DNA of 35,945 nucleotides from NCBI RefSeq assembly GCF_002937115.1, contig NZ_NHRY01000068.1, positions 1-35,945 on the forward strand, written 5' to 3'. The notes below the pieces were generated by a model, which saw nothing but the letters and a program-made list of their open reading frames with translations, did not search any database and was not told where the DNA came from. The stretch is from Rhodopila globiformis. GTDB taxonomy: Bacteria; Pseudomonadota; Alphaproteobacteria; Acetobacterales; Acetobacteraceae. How positions within the stretch are numbered: the stretch's first letter is position 1; every line of letters starts with the position of its first letter. Shown in pieces: positions 7,514 through 23,051 of the stretch. Made by a program: the position numbers and the translations under genes.

Positions 7514-8035
7514 TCAGCCGCGGATACGTTTCAGGACGCGCGCATGCGTCAAGGGCGGCACGAAGGACGTAATGTCGCCGCCCAGCATGGCAACCTCCTT
7601 GACCAGGCGCGAGGCGATGAACTGGTGCGTCTCGCTGGCCATCAGGAACACCGTCTCGACGTCCGGCGCCATGCGGTAGTTCATGCCGGCCATCTGGAAC
7701 TCGTAGTCGAAGTCCGACACCGCCCGCAGGCCGCGCACGATCATCGAGGCGCCGACCTTGCGGGCGAAATCGACCAGCAGGGTGTCGAACGGGATCACCT
7801 CGATCGACATGCCGTTGCGGCTGGCGATCGGCGCGATCTCGGCCGTCACCAGCTCGACCCGCTCCTCCAACGAGAACAGCGGGCCCTTGCCGGTGTTGAT
7901 CGCCACCCCGACCACCAGCTTGTCCAGCAGCCGGGCCGCCCGGGCGATGATGTCGACATGGCCGTTGGTGACCGGATCGAACGTCCCCGGATACAGCCCG
8001 ATCCGCTTCGGGTGATGCGCAGCCTTGTCAGCCAT
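7514..8035 (-). CDS. coaD: Phosphopantetheine adenylyltransferase
   Basis: This 173-residue enzyme catalyses the fourth step of coenzyme A synthesis, joining ATP and 4'-phosphopantetheine to give dephospho-CoA and pyrophosphate. The nucleotidyl-transferase signature GTFDPVTNGH is at residues 17-26 with the catalytic His26. The substrate-binding segment MIVRGLRAVSDFDYEFQMAG and the later ASETHQFIASRLVKEVA stretch, which ends in the usual S-x-x-V/L-x-E-V/I-A pattern, are complete. The length is slightly above the usual 160 because of a short N-terminal extension before RIGLYPG. The gene lies 23 bases after gyrA in the same direction, an arrangement familiar from alphaproteobacteria. Confidence 0.97.
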   Translation of the reverse strand: MADKAAHHPKRIGLYPGTFDPVTNGHVDIIARAARLLDKLVVGVAINTGKGPLFSLEERVELVTAEIAPIASRNGMSIEVIPFDTLLVDFARKVGASMIVRGLRAVSDFDYEFQMAGMNYRMAPDVETVFLMASETHQFIASRLVKEVAMLGGDITSFVPPLTHARVLKRIRG

Positions 8036-8058
8036 TCGCTTCCTTCCTGTGGCGCAGG

Positions 8059-10929
<2,871 letters not shown>

Positions 10930-11707
10930 ATCTCACTCGGTTCGGTTGGGGGCACCCGTTCGGCGGCGCGGGCCGCGGGGCGCTGTGACACTCTCTAAAT
11001 AGGTGTTTTGCGGCGCAATAGCGAGAGGGGAGTTTGACGTCGTTCATACCCTTATGCGCATCCGGGCGAGGGAGGAGGGTGAGCGTCACTGGCGCCGGTG
11101 CGCACCTGGAGGCGTTCGTGCTGGCTGCGCGGACTGATTTTCAACACGGAGGAAACGGAGGACACACGAGGGCCACGAAGGGTGTGAACGAGTCAGCCGA
11201 CGACGCAGCGCAGGCGGTTCGCACGGTACAAAACATAAGCTGCTTCAAGCAGGCCCGCCGATGCCGCGACGCGCCTTGATTGCCAATCCAGGGATGCGGT
11301 TCGTCCAATCCCGGCAAGCCAGCAAGGTCTGGTCTCCGTGGCACTTCGTGTGCCTCCGCTTTCTCCGTGTTGAAAATCAAGGAAGAATACGCAGGCACGA
11401 ACGGTTCCGGGAGAGGAACTGCCACCGCCCGCCCCGGCTTCAGCCCCCCAGTCTCCATCCCGTACCGATGATGGCCAGGGCCAAAGGCGGAGGGCCTTCT
11501 GCCCCATCCGACGCGGCCGGCATTTCCTGTACCAGGGGGCGTGCCCGGCCACGACGAGACGGAGAACGGCCGCGGCAGATCCCCTCGTCGCCAGCAATCT
11601 TTCCGGGATGACAGGAAACCTTCCTGGCGCCGCGCCGGCCGGCAGCGTTGCATCGGCGACGGAATTGGTTGAAGTTGCGCGGCTGAACCTTCCGCCTTGG
11701 CTGTGCC
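10930..11707. other. Gene-free region between divergent gyrA and lpxB, holding inverted repeat A
   Basis: This 778-base region separates two divergent housekeeping genes and must hold both promoters. No reading frame in it is convincing. Its middle is occupied by the inverted repeat with heptamer arms at 11136-11378. No clean -35/-10 pair could be assigned to either gene. Confidence 0.6.
11136..11378. repeat. Inverted repeat A with CTCCGTG/CTTCGTG heptamer arms
   Basis: The right arm (11334-11378) reads CTCCGTG, CTTCGTG, a CCTCCGC variant and CTCCGTG separated by short linkers, then TTGAAAATC. The left arm (11136-11182) is the same pattern in reverse complement, starting GATTTTCAACACGGAG. 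The outermost 16 bases pair perfectly; the rest pairs imperfectly. About 151 bases lie between the arms. It is one of four such elements in the window. Confidence 0.8.
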
Positions 11708-12844
11708 ATGCCTCTTGTCTACCTCATCACCGGCGAACAGAGCGGCGATATCCTCGGCGCCCGCCTGATGCACGCGATCAGGTCGCGCCGGCCGGACGTC
11801 AGCTTCGCCGGCGTCGGCGGCAGCGCCATGACGGCGCAGGGACTGGACAGCCTGTTCCCGCTCCGCTCCCTGGCGTTGATGGGCCTCGCCGAGGTCCTGC
11901 CGAAGCTGTTCGAACTGAACAGGCTGCTGCGGCGGACCGTCGCCGACGTCCAGGCGCGCGCGCCCGACGTCGTGGTGACGATCGACTCGCCCGGGTTCAC
12001 GCTGCGCGTGCTGAAGGCGCTGCAGCCGACGACGCTGAAGCGGGTGCATTTCGTCGCGCCGCAGGTCTGGGCCTGGCGGGAGAGCCGGGTGAAGCACTTC
12101 CCCGGCCTGTGGGACGAGCTGCTGTGCCTGCTGCCGTTCGAGCCGGCGTTCTTCGCCCGCCACAACCTGTCCGCGCGGTTCGTCGGCCACCCGGTGCTGG
12201 AAAGCGGCGCCGGCGCCGGCGACGCCGCCCGCTTCCGCCAGCACCACGCGTTGCGGCCCGAGGACACGGTCGTGACGGTCATGCCGGGCAGCCGGCAGAC
12301 CGAGGTTTCACGCCTGCTGCCGGTGCTGGAACAGGCCCTGAAGCTGCTGCCCGACCCGGTGGTTCCCGTGGTGCCGCTGGCCGGGCCGGTGGCGGAGGTC
12401 GTCCGGCAGCGGACGCGGTCCTGGCCGGTGCGGCCGATCCTGGTGAGCCAGGACGCGGACAAGTACGACGCGTTCGCCGCGTCGGCGGTGGCGTTGACCA
12501 AGTCGGGGACCTCGACCCTGGAGCTGGCGCTGGCGAACGTGCCGATGCTGGTGACCTACCGGGTCAATCCGGTTTCGTATGTCATCGCGCGACGATTGAT
12601 CAAGGTCAAATACGCCTCGATCCTCAACCTGCTGCTCGATCGCGAGGTCGTGCCCGAGTTGCTGCAATTCGACAGCCGCCCCGATCGTCTCGCCGCTGAA
12701 CTGCACCGGTTGCTGAACGATCCGGCGGCGGTGGCGCAGCAGCGCGCGGGCTTCGCGCAGGCGCTGGCGATGCTGCGGCCGCCGTTGGGCTCCCCGTCGG
12801 AGTGCGCGGCCGAGGCGGTGCTGTCGCTGCTGCCGGCGCGTTGA
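11708..12844 (+). CDS. lpxB: Lipid-A-disaccharide synthase
   Basis: This 378-residue glycosyltransferase (GT19) joins UDP-2,3-diacylglucosamine and lipid X to give the lipid A disaccharide at the inner face of the cytoplasmic membrane. The N-terminal motif ITGEQSGDILGARLM is at residues 7-21. The family segment HFVAPQVWAWRESRVK and the later nucleotide-sugar half (VMPGSRQTEV, ALTKSGTSTLELAL) are intact, as is the C-terminal YASILNLLLDREVVPELLQ. The length is normal. The gene stands alone here, whereas in many Gram-negative bacteria it follows lpxA and lpxI, so those must lie elsewhere. It shows that the organism makes lipid A and has an outer membrane. Confidence 0.96.
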   Translation: MPLVYLITGEQSGDILGARLMHAIRSRRPDVSFAGVGGSAMTAQGLDSLFPLRSLALMGLAEVLPKLFELNRLLRRTVADVQARAPDVVVTIDSPGFTLRVLKALQPTTLKRVHFVAPQVWAWRESRVKHFPGLWDELLCLLPFEPAFFARHNLSARFVGHPVLESGAGAGDAARFRQHHALRPEDTVVTVMPGSRQTEVSRLLPVLEQALKLLPDPVVPVVPLAGPVAEVVRQRTRSWPVRPILVSQDADKYDAFAASAVALTKSGTSTLELALANVPMLVTYRVNPVSYVIARRLIKVKYASILNLLLDREVVPELLQFDSRPDRLAAELHRLLNDPAAVAQQRAGFAQALAMLRPPLGSPSECAAEAVLSLLPAR

Positions 12845-13069
12845 AAAACCGCCACGCGGTGCGGGAACCCGCCCGCGCATGTTTCAGAAACAATGTCGCA
12901 GGTCCAGGATCCCGGCGTGATCCCCGCGGGCTGTTGGCGCCCCGCTTACCGGCTGAAACCGCAAGTTACGGCATCGTTTCACGAGATACTACATAGTATA
13001 AATCGGTAACGCCAAAGCATTTCTGGGTTGACCTCGATCAAGTGTATTTCGCCGCCGGATCGCGTATGA

Positions 13070-14611
<1,542 letters not shown>

Positions 14612-14634
14612 GCAGGGGTGGTCGTCACCCTATC

Positions 14635-14654
14635 GTCATGGCCGGGCGTGTCCC
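14635..14654 (+). repeat. Solitary half of type-1 GC-rich palindromic repeat
   Basis: GTCATGGCCGGGCGTGTCCC is identical to the first 20 bases of the complete palindrome arm at 14717-14742. No matching second half lies next to it. It sits 24 bases after the CoA-transferase stop. Confidence 0.85.
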
Positions 14655-14716
14655 CTTGCGTATCAGGATAGGGCGGCAGGCGGAGAGGGATTTGGCGCCC
14701 GGTCCGTTGCCTCACC

Positions 14717-14793
14717 GTCATGGCCGGGCGTGTCCCGGCCATCTGCGCTTCAACGGTTGGGGGGTGGATGGCCGGGACACGCCCGGCCATGAC
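14717..14793. repeat. Type-1 GC-rich palindromic repeat, perfect 26-bp stem
   Basis: Arms 14717-14742 and 14768-14793 are perfect reverse complements (26 bp), and each arm also contains internal GGCCGGG symmetry. The loop is 25 bases. It lies between the convergent CoA-transferase and beta-lactamase-fold genes, where such a hairpin could stop transcription from both sides. Partial copies lie at 14635, 19551 and 19975. Confidence 0.9.
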
Positions 14794-14874
14794 GAAGGGG
14801 TGACGACCTTGCCAGAGTGACGACTCCCTCCACGCGGCCTGTCCGCCATCCCAACACCCATGCGGCACCGCCGT

Positions 14875-16329
14875 TCAGCCACCGTGCCGCAGCAGCCGCC
14901 CGCCCAGCCGGAACCAGGCGACGTTCCCGTCCGCATCGCGCAGGAAGTTGGCGCGCAGGCCGGTGTCGCCGTACAGCACGAAATCGTCCTTGTAGAACGT
15001 CAGCATCGTGGTCGTTCCGCCCGCGCCGACTTCAGTCAGTTGCAAGCCTCCATCGGCGGCCGCCAGTTGCATCACGATGTCCACCGGCGGGCCGGTAAAG
15101 CCGATCTGCTGGGCGGTGTACTGGCCTTCATAGGCGGCCAGCTCACCGGCGCTGAGCTGGCGCGGCACGGCCGGCAGGTTGCCGAGGCCGGCGAACAGGC
15201 GCAGTGCCCAGTCTTCCGCGAAAACCTGGTCGATCAGTTTCGGACCGCTGTTGCAATTGGTCAGCATGGTGATCGCGAACCGACGGTCCGGCACCAGCAT
15301 CAGGCCGGAATGAAATCCCGGCAGGTCGCCGCCGTGCTGCACCACGTTGACGCCCTCGGCGGTCGGCCGCAGCATCCACGACACGCCGAACCCTTCCAGC
15401 TCCACCAGAAGCGTGCCGCCCGGGCCGGGGTTTGACCGCATTGCCTGCAGCGACTGCTCGCTCATGACGCGCTCGCCGCTGGCCGCCCGGCCGTCGCCGA
15501 GGTGGAACCGGGCATAGGCAAGCTGGTCGCGGACGCTGGACAGCAACCCGCCGAACGGGTTGCAGCCGCGCGGCAGGTACAGCAGGTCGGGCGAGGCGAA
15601 CGCCTTGCCGTCGCTGCCGATGTCGTGCGGCGTGGCGATGTTGCCGTCGGTGATGTCCTCGGCGACGAACGTGCTGCGGGTCAGGCCGAGCGGCCCCAGC
15701 ACCAGGCTTTGCACGGACGATTCATAAGTCTTGCCGGTCACCCGCTCGATGACCCGGCCGGCGGCCGAAATGGCGGCGTTGTTGTAGGAAAAGACTTGGC
15801 CGACCGGAGTCAGTTGCGGCAGGTTGCGGATGTCGTGGACGTAGCGGGCCAGGGCATGGTTGTCCGTGCCGGTATCGTGATAATCATACCCAAGCCAGCC
15901 CGGCGTATGGTTCAGCAACTGCCGTACCGTGACCGGGCCGTCGCCCGCCGGCGGGCGGAACCCGGGAACATACCGTGTCATCGGCGCATCGAGCGACAGC
16001 GCGCCGGAATCCACCAGGCGCATTGCGGTCGTTCCGGTGAAGGTCTTGCTGGATGACGCGATGCGGAACACTGTGTCCGTATCGACCGGGCGTGGATTGC
16101 TCAGATCGGTGACGCCATAGCCGCGGGCATAGGTGGTGTCGCCCAGGATGACCCCGACCGCGACCCCGGGTATTGAGAAATCCTGCATGCCCTGCAGGAT
16201 CTTCTGGTCGAGCTGGGCGAACATCGAGCTGCCGCCCTGATCGGCGTGCGCGGCCAGGGCTCCGCCGCCTGCCGCCGCCATCCCTGCCAAAACGGCCCTG
16301 CGCGAAATCATTCCGGAATTGTGGGGCAT
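14875..16329 (-). CDS. Serine hydrolase of the beta-lactamase/penicillin-binding family, Tat-exported
   Basis: This 484-residue protein carries the class C beta-lactamase fold. The nucleophile motif is S-S-S-K (Ser92, Lys95) in FRIASSSKTF. The Tyr motif is YNN (Tyr182 to Asn184), and the third motif is HGG (His332 to Gly334) in VVQHGGDLPGF. The start ISRRAVLAGMAAAGGG has the twin-arginine pattern, so the folded enzyme would be exported to the periplasm. A C-terminal extension (about 400-484, starting LSAGELAAYEGQYTAQ) is the lipocalin-like domain seen in esterases and D-amino-acid peptidases of this family rather than in true cephalosporinases. The substrate is unknown, and antibiotic hydrolysis should not be assumed. 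It converges with the CoA-transferase gene. Confidence 0.9.
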   Translation of the reverse strand: MPHNSGMISRRAVLAGMAAAGGGALAAHADQGGSSMFAQLDQKILQGMQDFSIPGVAVGVILGDTTYARGYGVTDLSNPRPVDTDTVFRIASSSKTFTGTTAMRLVDSGALSLDAPMTRYVPGFRPPAGDGPVTVRQLLNHTPGWLGYDYHDTGTDNHALARYVHDIRNLPQLTPVGQVFSYNNAAISAAGRVIERVTGKTYESSVQSLVLGPLGLTRSTFVAEDITDGNIATPHDIGSDGKAFASPDLLYLPRGCNPFGGLLSSVRDQLAYARFHLGDGRAASGERVMSEQSLQAMRSNPGPGGTLLVELEGFGVSWMLRPTAEGVNVVQHGGDLPGFHSGLMLVPDRRFAITMLTNCNSGPKLIDQVFAEDWALRLFAGLGNLPAVPRQLSAGELAAYEGQYTAQQIGFTGPPVDIVMQLAAADGGLQLTEVGAGGTTTMLTFYKDDFVLYGDTGLRANFLRDADGNVAWFRLGGRLLRHGG

Positions 16330-16598
16330 GTTGTTGTGTGTTCCCTTCCCTGGGTCTGGCGCCGCATCTAACTGGACTGTGTATTTTCTGGCAATCCAGC
16401 CCCGTACAGCCGGGGGTTTGTTGACAAAATGCTGACTCGGACTTGCTGTTTCACGTTTCAGCAGATTGCGTGACAGTGCCGGAAGGTATTGCCGGCCAAA
16501 GTTTCACCGCAACGTGATTATGTGGATACCGCAAGACCGGTTTCAGTTGCGCATCCCCGCCGTTAACGTTCCCAACAACAATCAATACGAGGCTGGCG

Positions 16599-18209
16599 AT
16601 GCGGCCCTGCACTGGCATTTCTCGCAAAAAATGCCTTGGTTTCCTGCTCGTTTCGTTTGTTACGCTTCCGTTGGCCGCCGGTTGCCTGATCGTGCCGGCA
16701 ATGGCCGGCGTCCCGGCGCCGCAGTGGCAGCCATGCGCTTCGGCGGCACGGGCCGGGTTCGAGTGCGCCTCGGTGCCCGCGCCGCTGGACTACGCGAAGC
16801 CCGGTGGCGCAACGATCACGCTTGCCGTCATCCGCCACCAGGCGAACCAGCCGGACAATCGCATCGGCACGCTGTTCTTCAATCCCGGCGGCCCGGGCGG
16901 CGCCGGCACGCAGGACCTGCCGGCCTGGTTCGCGCTGTTCCCGCAAGCCGTGCAGGACCGTTTCGATATCGTCAGTTGGGACCCGCGCGGCATCGGCGCC
17001 AGCACCGCCATGCAATGCTTCGACAATGCCGCGGATGAGGAGAATTTCTTCACCGGCATCCCATACCAGGCATTTCCCGTCGGCTATGCCCAGCAGACCG
17101 CCTGGTTCCAGCGCTTCGACGAATTCGCCGCCATCTGCAAGCAGCGCGACGGCGATCTGCTGTCGCATGTCTCCACCACCGATTCGGCGCGCGACATGGA
17201 CCGGCTGCGCCAGGCCGTCGGTGAGGCGACATTGAACTATCTTGGCGTTTCCTATGGAACGTACCTCGGCACGGTGTATGCCAACCTGTTCCCGGATCGT
17301 ATCCGCGCCATGGTGCTGGACGGCGACATCGATCCCACGCTGTGGAACAACGGCGGCCAGTCCCAGGTGCTGCTCAGCGACGGCGTGCGGTTCGGCAGTG
17401 CGGCGGGGGCGGCCGACTCGCTCCAGGCGTTTCTCGAGCAGTGCGGCCAGGCCGGACCCGGGAAATGCGCGTTCTCGACCGGCGACGTGGCCGGCACGCA
17501 GGCGAAACTCGACACCCTGTTGCAGCGGGTGAAGCAGACCCCGCTGACGCTGAACGGCACGCAGATCACCTATGCCGCGCTGCTGACCGCGCTGCACGGG
17601 TGGTTCTTCACCACCCTGCCGGAGCCGAATTTCCGCGGCTGGGCGGCCGGGGCGGCCATCCTGCAGACCCTGTGGACCGCCTCGGATCCGAATGCCGTAG
17701 CCACGGCGTCAACGGCTTCGGCGACAGCGCAACCGGCCGCGCCAACGCTGGGCGGCGCGCCGGAGAAATATGCCAGCGACTTCCAGGGTTCCGCCGTGCA
17801 ATGCGGGGACAGTCCCAACCCCCGCCCGCCCGAGCGCTTCCGCCTGCTCAACCGTCTGGTCACCACCACCTACGGGCCGATCGGCGCCGTCGACCTGTGG
17901 ATCGACGAGCCCTGCGCAAGCTGGCAGGCAACGGCGGCCGACAACTACCAGGGCCCCTGGGACCAGCCCACCTCGGCAACGATCCTGGTGATCGGCAACA
18001 CCCACGATCCGGCCACGCCATACAGCGGCGCCGTCTCGTTGTCGCAGCAACTGGCCAAGGCCCGGCTGCTGACGGTGGATGGCTACGGCCACACCGTCCT
18101 GCTGAACCCCAGCCAGTGCGCCGGCCAGTATGAAAGCGACTACCTGGTCAACGGCACCCTGCCGCCCGAGGGCACGGTCTGCCAGCAGGACGCGCAGCCG
18201 TTCCAATAG
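16599..18209 (+). CDS. Secreted alpha/beta hydrolase, tripeptidyl-aminopeptidase type
   Basis: This 536-residue protein resembles the Streptomyces tripeptidyl aminopeptidase and proline iminopeptidase group (S33). It has an N-terminal signal (LGFLLVSFVTLPLAAGCLIV, about residues 13-32) that could be cut or, less surely, lipidated at Cys29. The oxyanion segment NPGGPGGAGT is at 95-104. The nucleophile elbow is GVSYGT with Ser218. The other triad members are likely Asp470 in NTHDPATPY and His498 in GYGHTVLL, inside the C-terminal TAP-like domain. It would release short N-terminal peptides outside the cytoplasm. It is divergent from the Tat-exported serine hydrolase across a 269-base gap that contains a consensus TTGACA (16421-16426) without a clear -10. 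Confidence 0.9.
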   Translation: MRPCTGISRKKCLGFLLVSFVTLPLAAGCLIVPAMAGVPAPQWQPCASAARAGFECASVPAPLDYAKPGGATITLAVIRHQANQPDNRIGTLFFNPGGPGGAGTQDLPAWFALFPQAVQDRFDIVSWDPRGIGASTAMQCFDNAADEENFFTGIPYQAFPVGYAQQTAWFQRFDEFAAICKQRDGDLLSHVSTTDSARDMDRLRQAVGEATLNYLGVSYGTYLGTVYANLFPDRIRAMVLDGDIDPTLWNNGGQSQVLLSDGVRFGSAAGAADSLQAFLEQCGQAGPGKCAFSTGDVAGTQAKLDTLLQRVKQTPLTLNGTQITYAALLTALHGWFFTTLPEPNFRGWAAGAAILQTLWTASDPNAVATASTASATAQPAAPTLGGAPEKYASDFQGSAVQCGDSPNPRPPERFRLLNRLVTTTYGPIGAVDLWIDEPCASWQATAADNYQGPWDQPTSATILVIGNTHDPATPYSGAVSLSQQLAKARLLTVDGYGHTVLLNPSQCAGQYESDYLVNGTLPPEGTVCQQDAQPFQ

Positions 18210-18222
18210 CCGGGCGGCCGGT

Positions 18223-18738
18223 TCAGGCTGCCTGCCTGCCTTTCAGCACGGTGATCTTGCCGCTGGGCTGCAGGACGACCAGTCGCGTCTCCTCGACATG
18301 CTCGACGCCGGACTGGTGCAGCGCTTCCTCCAGGTCGTGCTGGCTGATGGCGTCGCGCAGCAATTCCGACCGCTGAAGTCTCCCCCCGCGTGCCAGCAGC
18401 CGCGGCTTTCCCTCGACGATGCCGGCGAAGACGGGCGAGCGGGCCGCGATCTGGGCCAGCACCCAGTGCAGCGCCATCATCAGCGTGGTCGCGGCCAGCG
18501 TCCCGCCCAGCGGCACGGGGCCGGTCAGGGCGCGGCTGAGGTTCGAGCCGATGATGATCGCGACGATGATGTCGAGCGCCGACCACCGGCCGAACACGCG
18601 GCGTCCGGCGATGCGGACCAGGATCAGGCCATAGATGAAGATCACGACGGCCCGCATGCATTCCTGCCACCACAGCATGTGACCCTGCGAGCCGAACACC
18701 GCGGCGCCGAACGGCAGCCCCGACCAGATTTCATTCAT
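18223..18738 (-). CDS. DUF421 (YetF-like) membrane protein
   Basis: This 171-residue protein has three hydrophobic N-terminal segments (about residues 27-43, 54-68 and 80-95), including ALDIIVAIIIGSNLSRAL. They are followed by the cytoplasmic DUF421 beta domain with VEGKPRLLARGGRLQRSEL and the D-L-x-x-A-L-H region. This matches the YetF/YcaP family, whose function is poorly known. Bacillus members affect spore germination. The gene is convergent with the secreted peptidase, with only 13 bases between the two stop codons and no room for separate terminators. Its family is clear; its role is not. Confidence 0.88.
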   Translation of the reverse strand: MNEIWSGLPFGAAVFGSQGHMLWWQECMRAVVIFIYGLILVRIAGRRVFGRWSALDIIVAIIIGSNLSRALTGPVPLGGTLAATTLMMALHWVLAQIAARSPVFAGIVEGKPRLLARGGRLQRSELLRDAISQHDLEEALHQSGVEHVEETRLVVLQPSGKITVLKGRQAA

Positions 18739-18921
18739 CCGTGTGCCTCCTTGGCCTGCATCCCGTGCAGCAACGTGGCGACCGGCGGCACGGACGGATC
18801 ACGTCCTCGGAAGGATGCTGAAGGCGCCCGATCGTATCCTATGGTATCAACGGCCGAGTCGTGTCCGAGTCGGCAAGGTTCACGTATTGTATCGCCGGGC
18901 CGGGACGTGTAGCCCCGTGGG

Positions 18922-19533
18922 ATGATGGCCAAGTCCCACGTGATCATCGGAGTCGCGACCTGGTTCGCCGCGGCGCCGATGCTGAATCTTCCGCCGACCG
19001 ACTCGATGTATCTCGGGCTGGCGGTCGTCGGGTCGCTGCTGCCGGACGTAGACCATCCACAGTCCTGGGTCGGGCGGCGCACCCGGCCGGTCTCGACGGC
19101 GCTGGCGGCGACGCTGGGGCATCGCGGCGTCACCCACTCCGCCCTGGCGCTGTTCGGGCTGATGGCGCTGCTGCTGCACATGGGCAACCGGCAGGGCGCG
19201 GTGTCGGCGCTGGCCGTCGGCTATCTGTCGCACATGGCGGCGGACATGCTGACGCCGCGCGGGCTGCGGCTGGCCTGGCCGCTGCGCAAGACCTGGGGGA
19301 TACCGCTGTGCCGCACCGGCTCGCCGGCCGAGACGCTGATCGTCGCCGCCGTGGTGGGGAGCATCGGCTGGTACCTGTGGCACGGCGGCGTCCGTCCCGG
19401 GCGCATGCTGCACTGGCGGCAGGGATCGGCCTGGGGGATGGTCCAAGGAGTGGTCCAAGAGGTGACCAGGCCGGTGCCGGCGTGCAGCCCGCCGCGCCAG
19501 GCGCACCGCAGCGGACCGCCGCCGCGCGGCTGA
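18922..19533 (+). CDS. YdjM-like membrane-bound metal-dependent hydrolase
   Basis: This 203-residue protein matches the YdjM/LexA-regulated membrane hydrolase family. The metal-binding pattern is H6 (AKSHVIIG), LLPDVDHPQS (about 39-48), GHRGVTHS with His67 and His72, and YLSHMAADML (about 101-110), set among hydrophobic helices. The substrate of the family is not firmly known. In E. coli ydjM belongs to the SOS regulon, but no GTTC-N7-GTTC box lies upstream here. Translation may begin at 18922 or at the next codon, ATG 18925. The last 40 residues are not conserved and run toward the repeat-rich gap. Confidence 0.85.
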   Translation: MMAKSHVIIGVATWFAAAPMLNLPPTDSMYLGLAVVGSLLPDVDHPQSWVGRRTRPVSTALAATLGHRGVTHSALALFGLMALLLHMGNRQGAVSALAVGYLSHMAADMLTPRGLRLAWPLRKTWGIPLCRTGSPAETLIVAAVVGSIGWYLWHGGVRPGRMLHWRQGSAWGMVQGVVQEVTRPVPACSPPRQAHRSGPPPRG

Positions 19534-19550
19534 GCGGGGCGGCGTCCCAT

Positions 19551-19576
19551 CGTCATGGCCGGGCGTGTCCCTACGC
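19551..19576 (+). repeat. Type-1 palindromic repeat, left half
   Basis: The arm begins CGTCATGGCCGGGCGTGTCC and ends CTACGC. Its reverse complement appears at 19975-20002 with two extra bases. The two halves therefore enclose a 398-base block that contains two other inverted repeats. Confidence 0.8.
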
Positions 19577-19651
19577 AATGCACACATCCTGGAAACGAGT
19601 CGAAAATGACCGTAAAATCAAGTGCTTGCCTGGGCGCCAAGAGCGTTCCCC

Positions 19652-19737
19652 CATCGTCATGGCCCGGCTTGTCCGGGCCACCTGTCGCGGCACACGTGCT
19701 GGAATAGGTGGCCCGGACAAGCCGGGCCATAACGATG
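19652..19737. repeat. Type-2 GC-rich palindromic repeat
   Basis: Arms 19652-19683 and 19706-19737 pair over 32 bp with one mismatch (core GGCCCGGCTTGTCCGGGCC). The 22-base loop begins GTCGCGGCACACGTGCT. The copy at 22860-22963 has almost the same loop, so the loop is conserved along with the stem. Confidence 0.9.
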
Positions 19738-19868
19738 AAGACAGGCCGTCTGCGTCCCAACTAACCTGCGGTCTGCTGTAGCGGCCGGGCGCGGCGAACC
19801 GTTCCGCCGTCATGGCGGCCTGCGGCCGCCATGACGTGGTGGCAACGGCCGTGCCAGCGGCCGCCTAA

Positions 19869-19965
19869 TACCAACCCGCCGAAAGAATCACCCATCCCGA
19901 CTGCGAAGATGTGACCAATATCAGAGGCTTACTGTGCGATGGAGCCATTTTTCGGCGGGTTGGTA
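19869..19965. repeat. Inverted repeat, 16 bp, with 65-base spacer
   Basis: TACCAACCCGCCGAAA at 19869-19884 is the exact reverse complement of 19950-19965. The spacer has no gene. The small size and simple ends resemble a MITE. No target duplication was recognised. Confidence 0.7.
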
Positions 19966-19974
19966 CAAGTTAGC

Positions 19975-20002
19975 GCGTATGGGGACACGCCCGGCCATGA
20001 CG
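19975..20002 (-). repeat. Type-1 palindromic repeat, right half
   Basis: This is the reverse complement of 19551-19576 with two additional bases after GCGTA. It lies 142 bases upstream of alaS. Confidence 0.8.
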
Positions 20003-20143
20003 GGGAGGGAACGGCCGTGCCGCCATGACGGCAGCCGCCGACCCGGCTGTCTCCATCCTGTCAATACGGCAACCCGTGACATGGCGGCTCTGCTGCGCTA
20101 GGTGCAACCCTCTCGCGTGACATTCTGGGAAACACCTGCCTAC

Positions 20144-22777
<2,634 letters not shown>

Positions 22778-22780
<3 letters not shown>

Positions 22781-22832
22781 CGCAGGGGTAGTGCAGGGGT
22801 AGTGCAGGAGTAGCGCAGGGGTAGCGCAGGGC
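22778..22832 (+). repeat. Five tandem 11-bp units beginning at the alaS stop codon
   Basis: Units of the form TAGCGCAGGGG or TAGTGCAGGGG start at 22778, 22789, 22800, 22811 and 22822 with one or two substitutions. The first TAG is the alaS stop. Because 11 is not a multiple of three, the repeated TAGs close all three forward frames. Confidence 0.85.
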
Positions 22833-22859
22833 ATGGAGCGGGTTGAAGTGACGGCACGG

Positions 22860-22963
22860 CCGTTCCTTCATCGTCATGGCCCGGCTTGTCCGGGCCACCT
22901 GTCGCGGCACACGTGCTTGAATATGTAGCCCGGACAGGTCGGACCATGACTATGAAGGAACGG
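22860..22963. repeat. Type-2 GC-rich palindromic repeat, diverged copy
   Basis: The left arm (22860-22899) and right arm (22925-22963) pair over about 40 bp with about five mismatches. The ends are CCGTTCCTTCAT and ATGAAGGAACGG. The loop again reads GTCGCGGCACACGTGCTTGA. It lies between alaS and the GIY-YIG gene. Confidence 0.88.
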
Positions 22964-23051
22964 TCACTTTCAACGCCGACTGGCATGAATCCCGTTCGGC
23001 ACTCACGCCGTTTACCCGGTGTTAAGCCGCGTGCCTTACCATTCCCGGCAA

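Larger units (their letters stand above)
19534..20143. other. Repeat-rich gene-free region before alaS
   Basis: No gene is supported in these 610 bases. They hold, in order, a type-1 half repeat (19551-19576), a complete type-2 palindrome (19652-19737), a 16-bp inverted repeat pair (19869-19965) and an opposite type-1 half repeat (19975-20002). The alaS promoter must lie between the last repeat and 20144 or overlap it. Confidence 0.7.

Noticed and set aside
12970..13005. Promoter with -35 TTTCAC and -10 TATAAA ahead of the CoA-transferase gene
   Set aside because: The spacing is 14 bases, too short for a standard sigma-70 promoter, so it is only mentioned with the gene.
14875..16329. Calling the serine hydrolase an antibiotic-resistance beta-lactamase
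   Set aside because: The three motifs define a broad superfamily, and the C-terminal lipocalin-like extension points to an esterase or peptidase.
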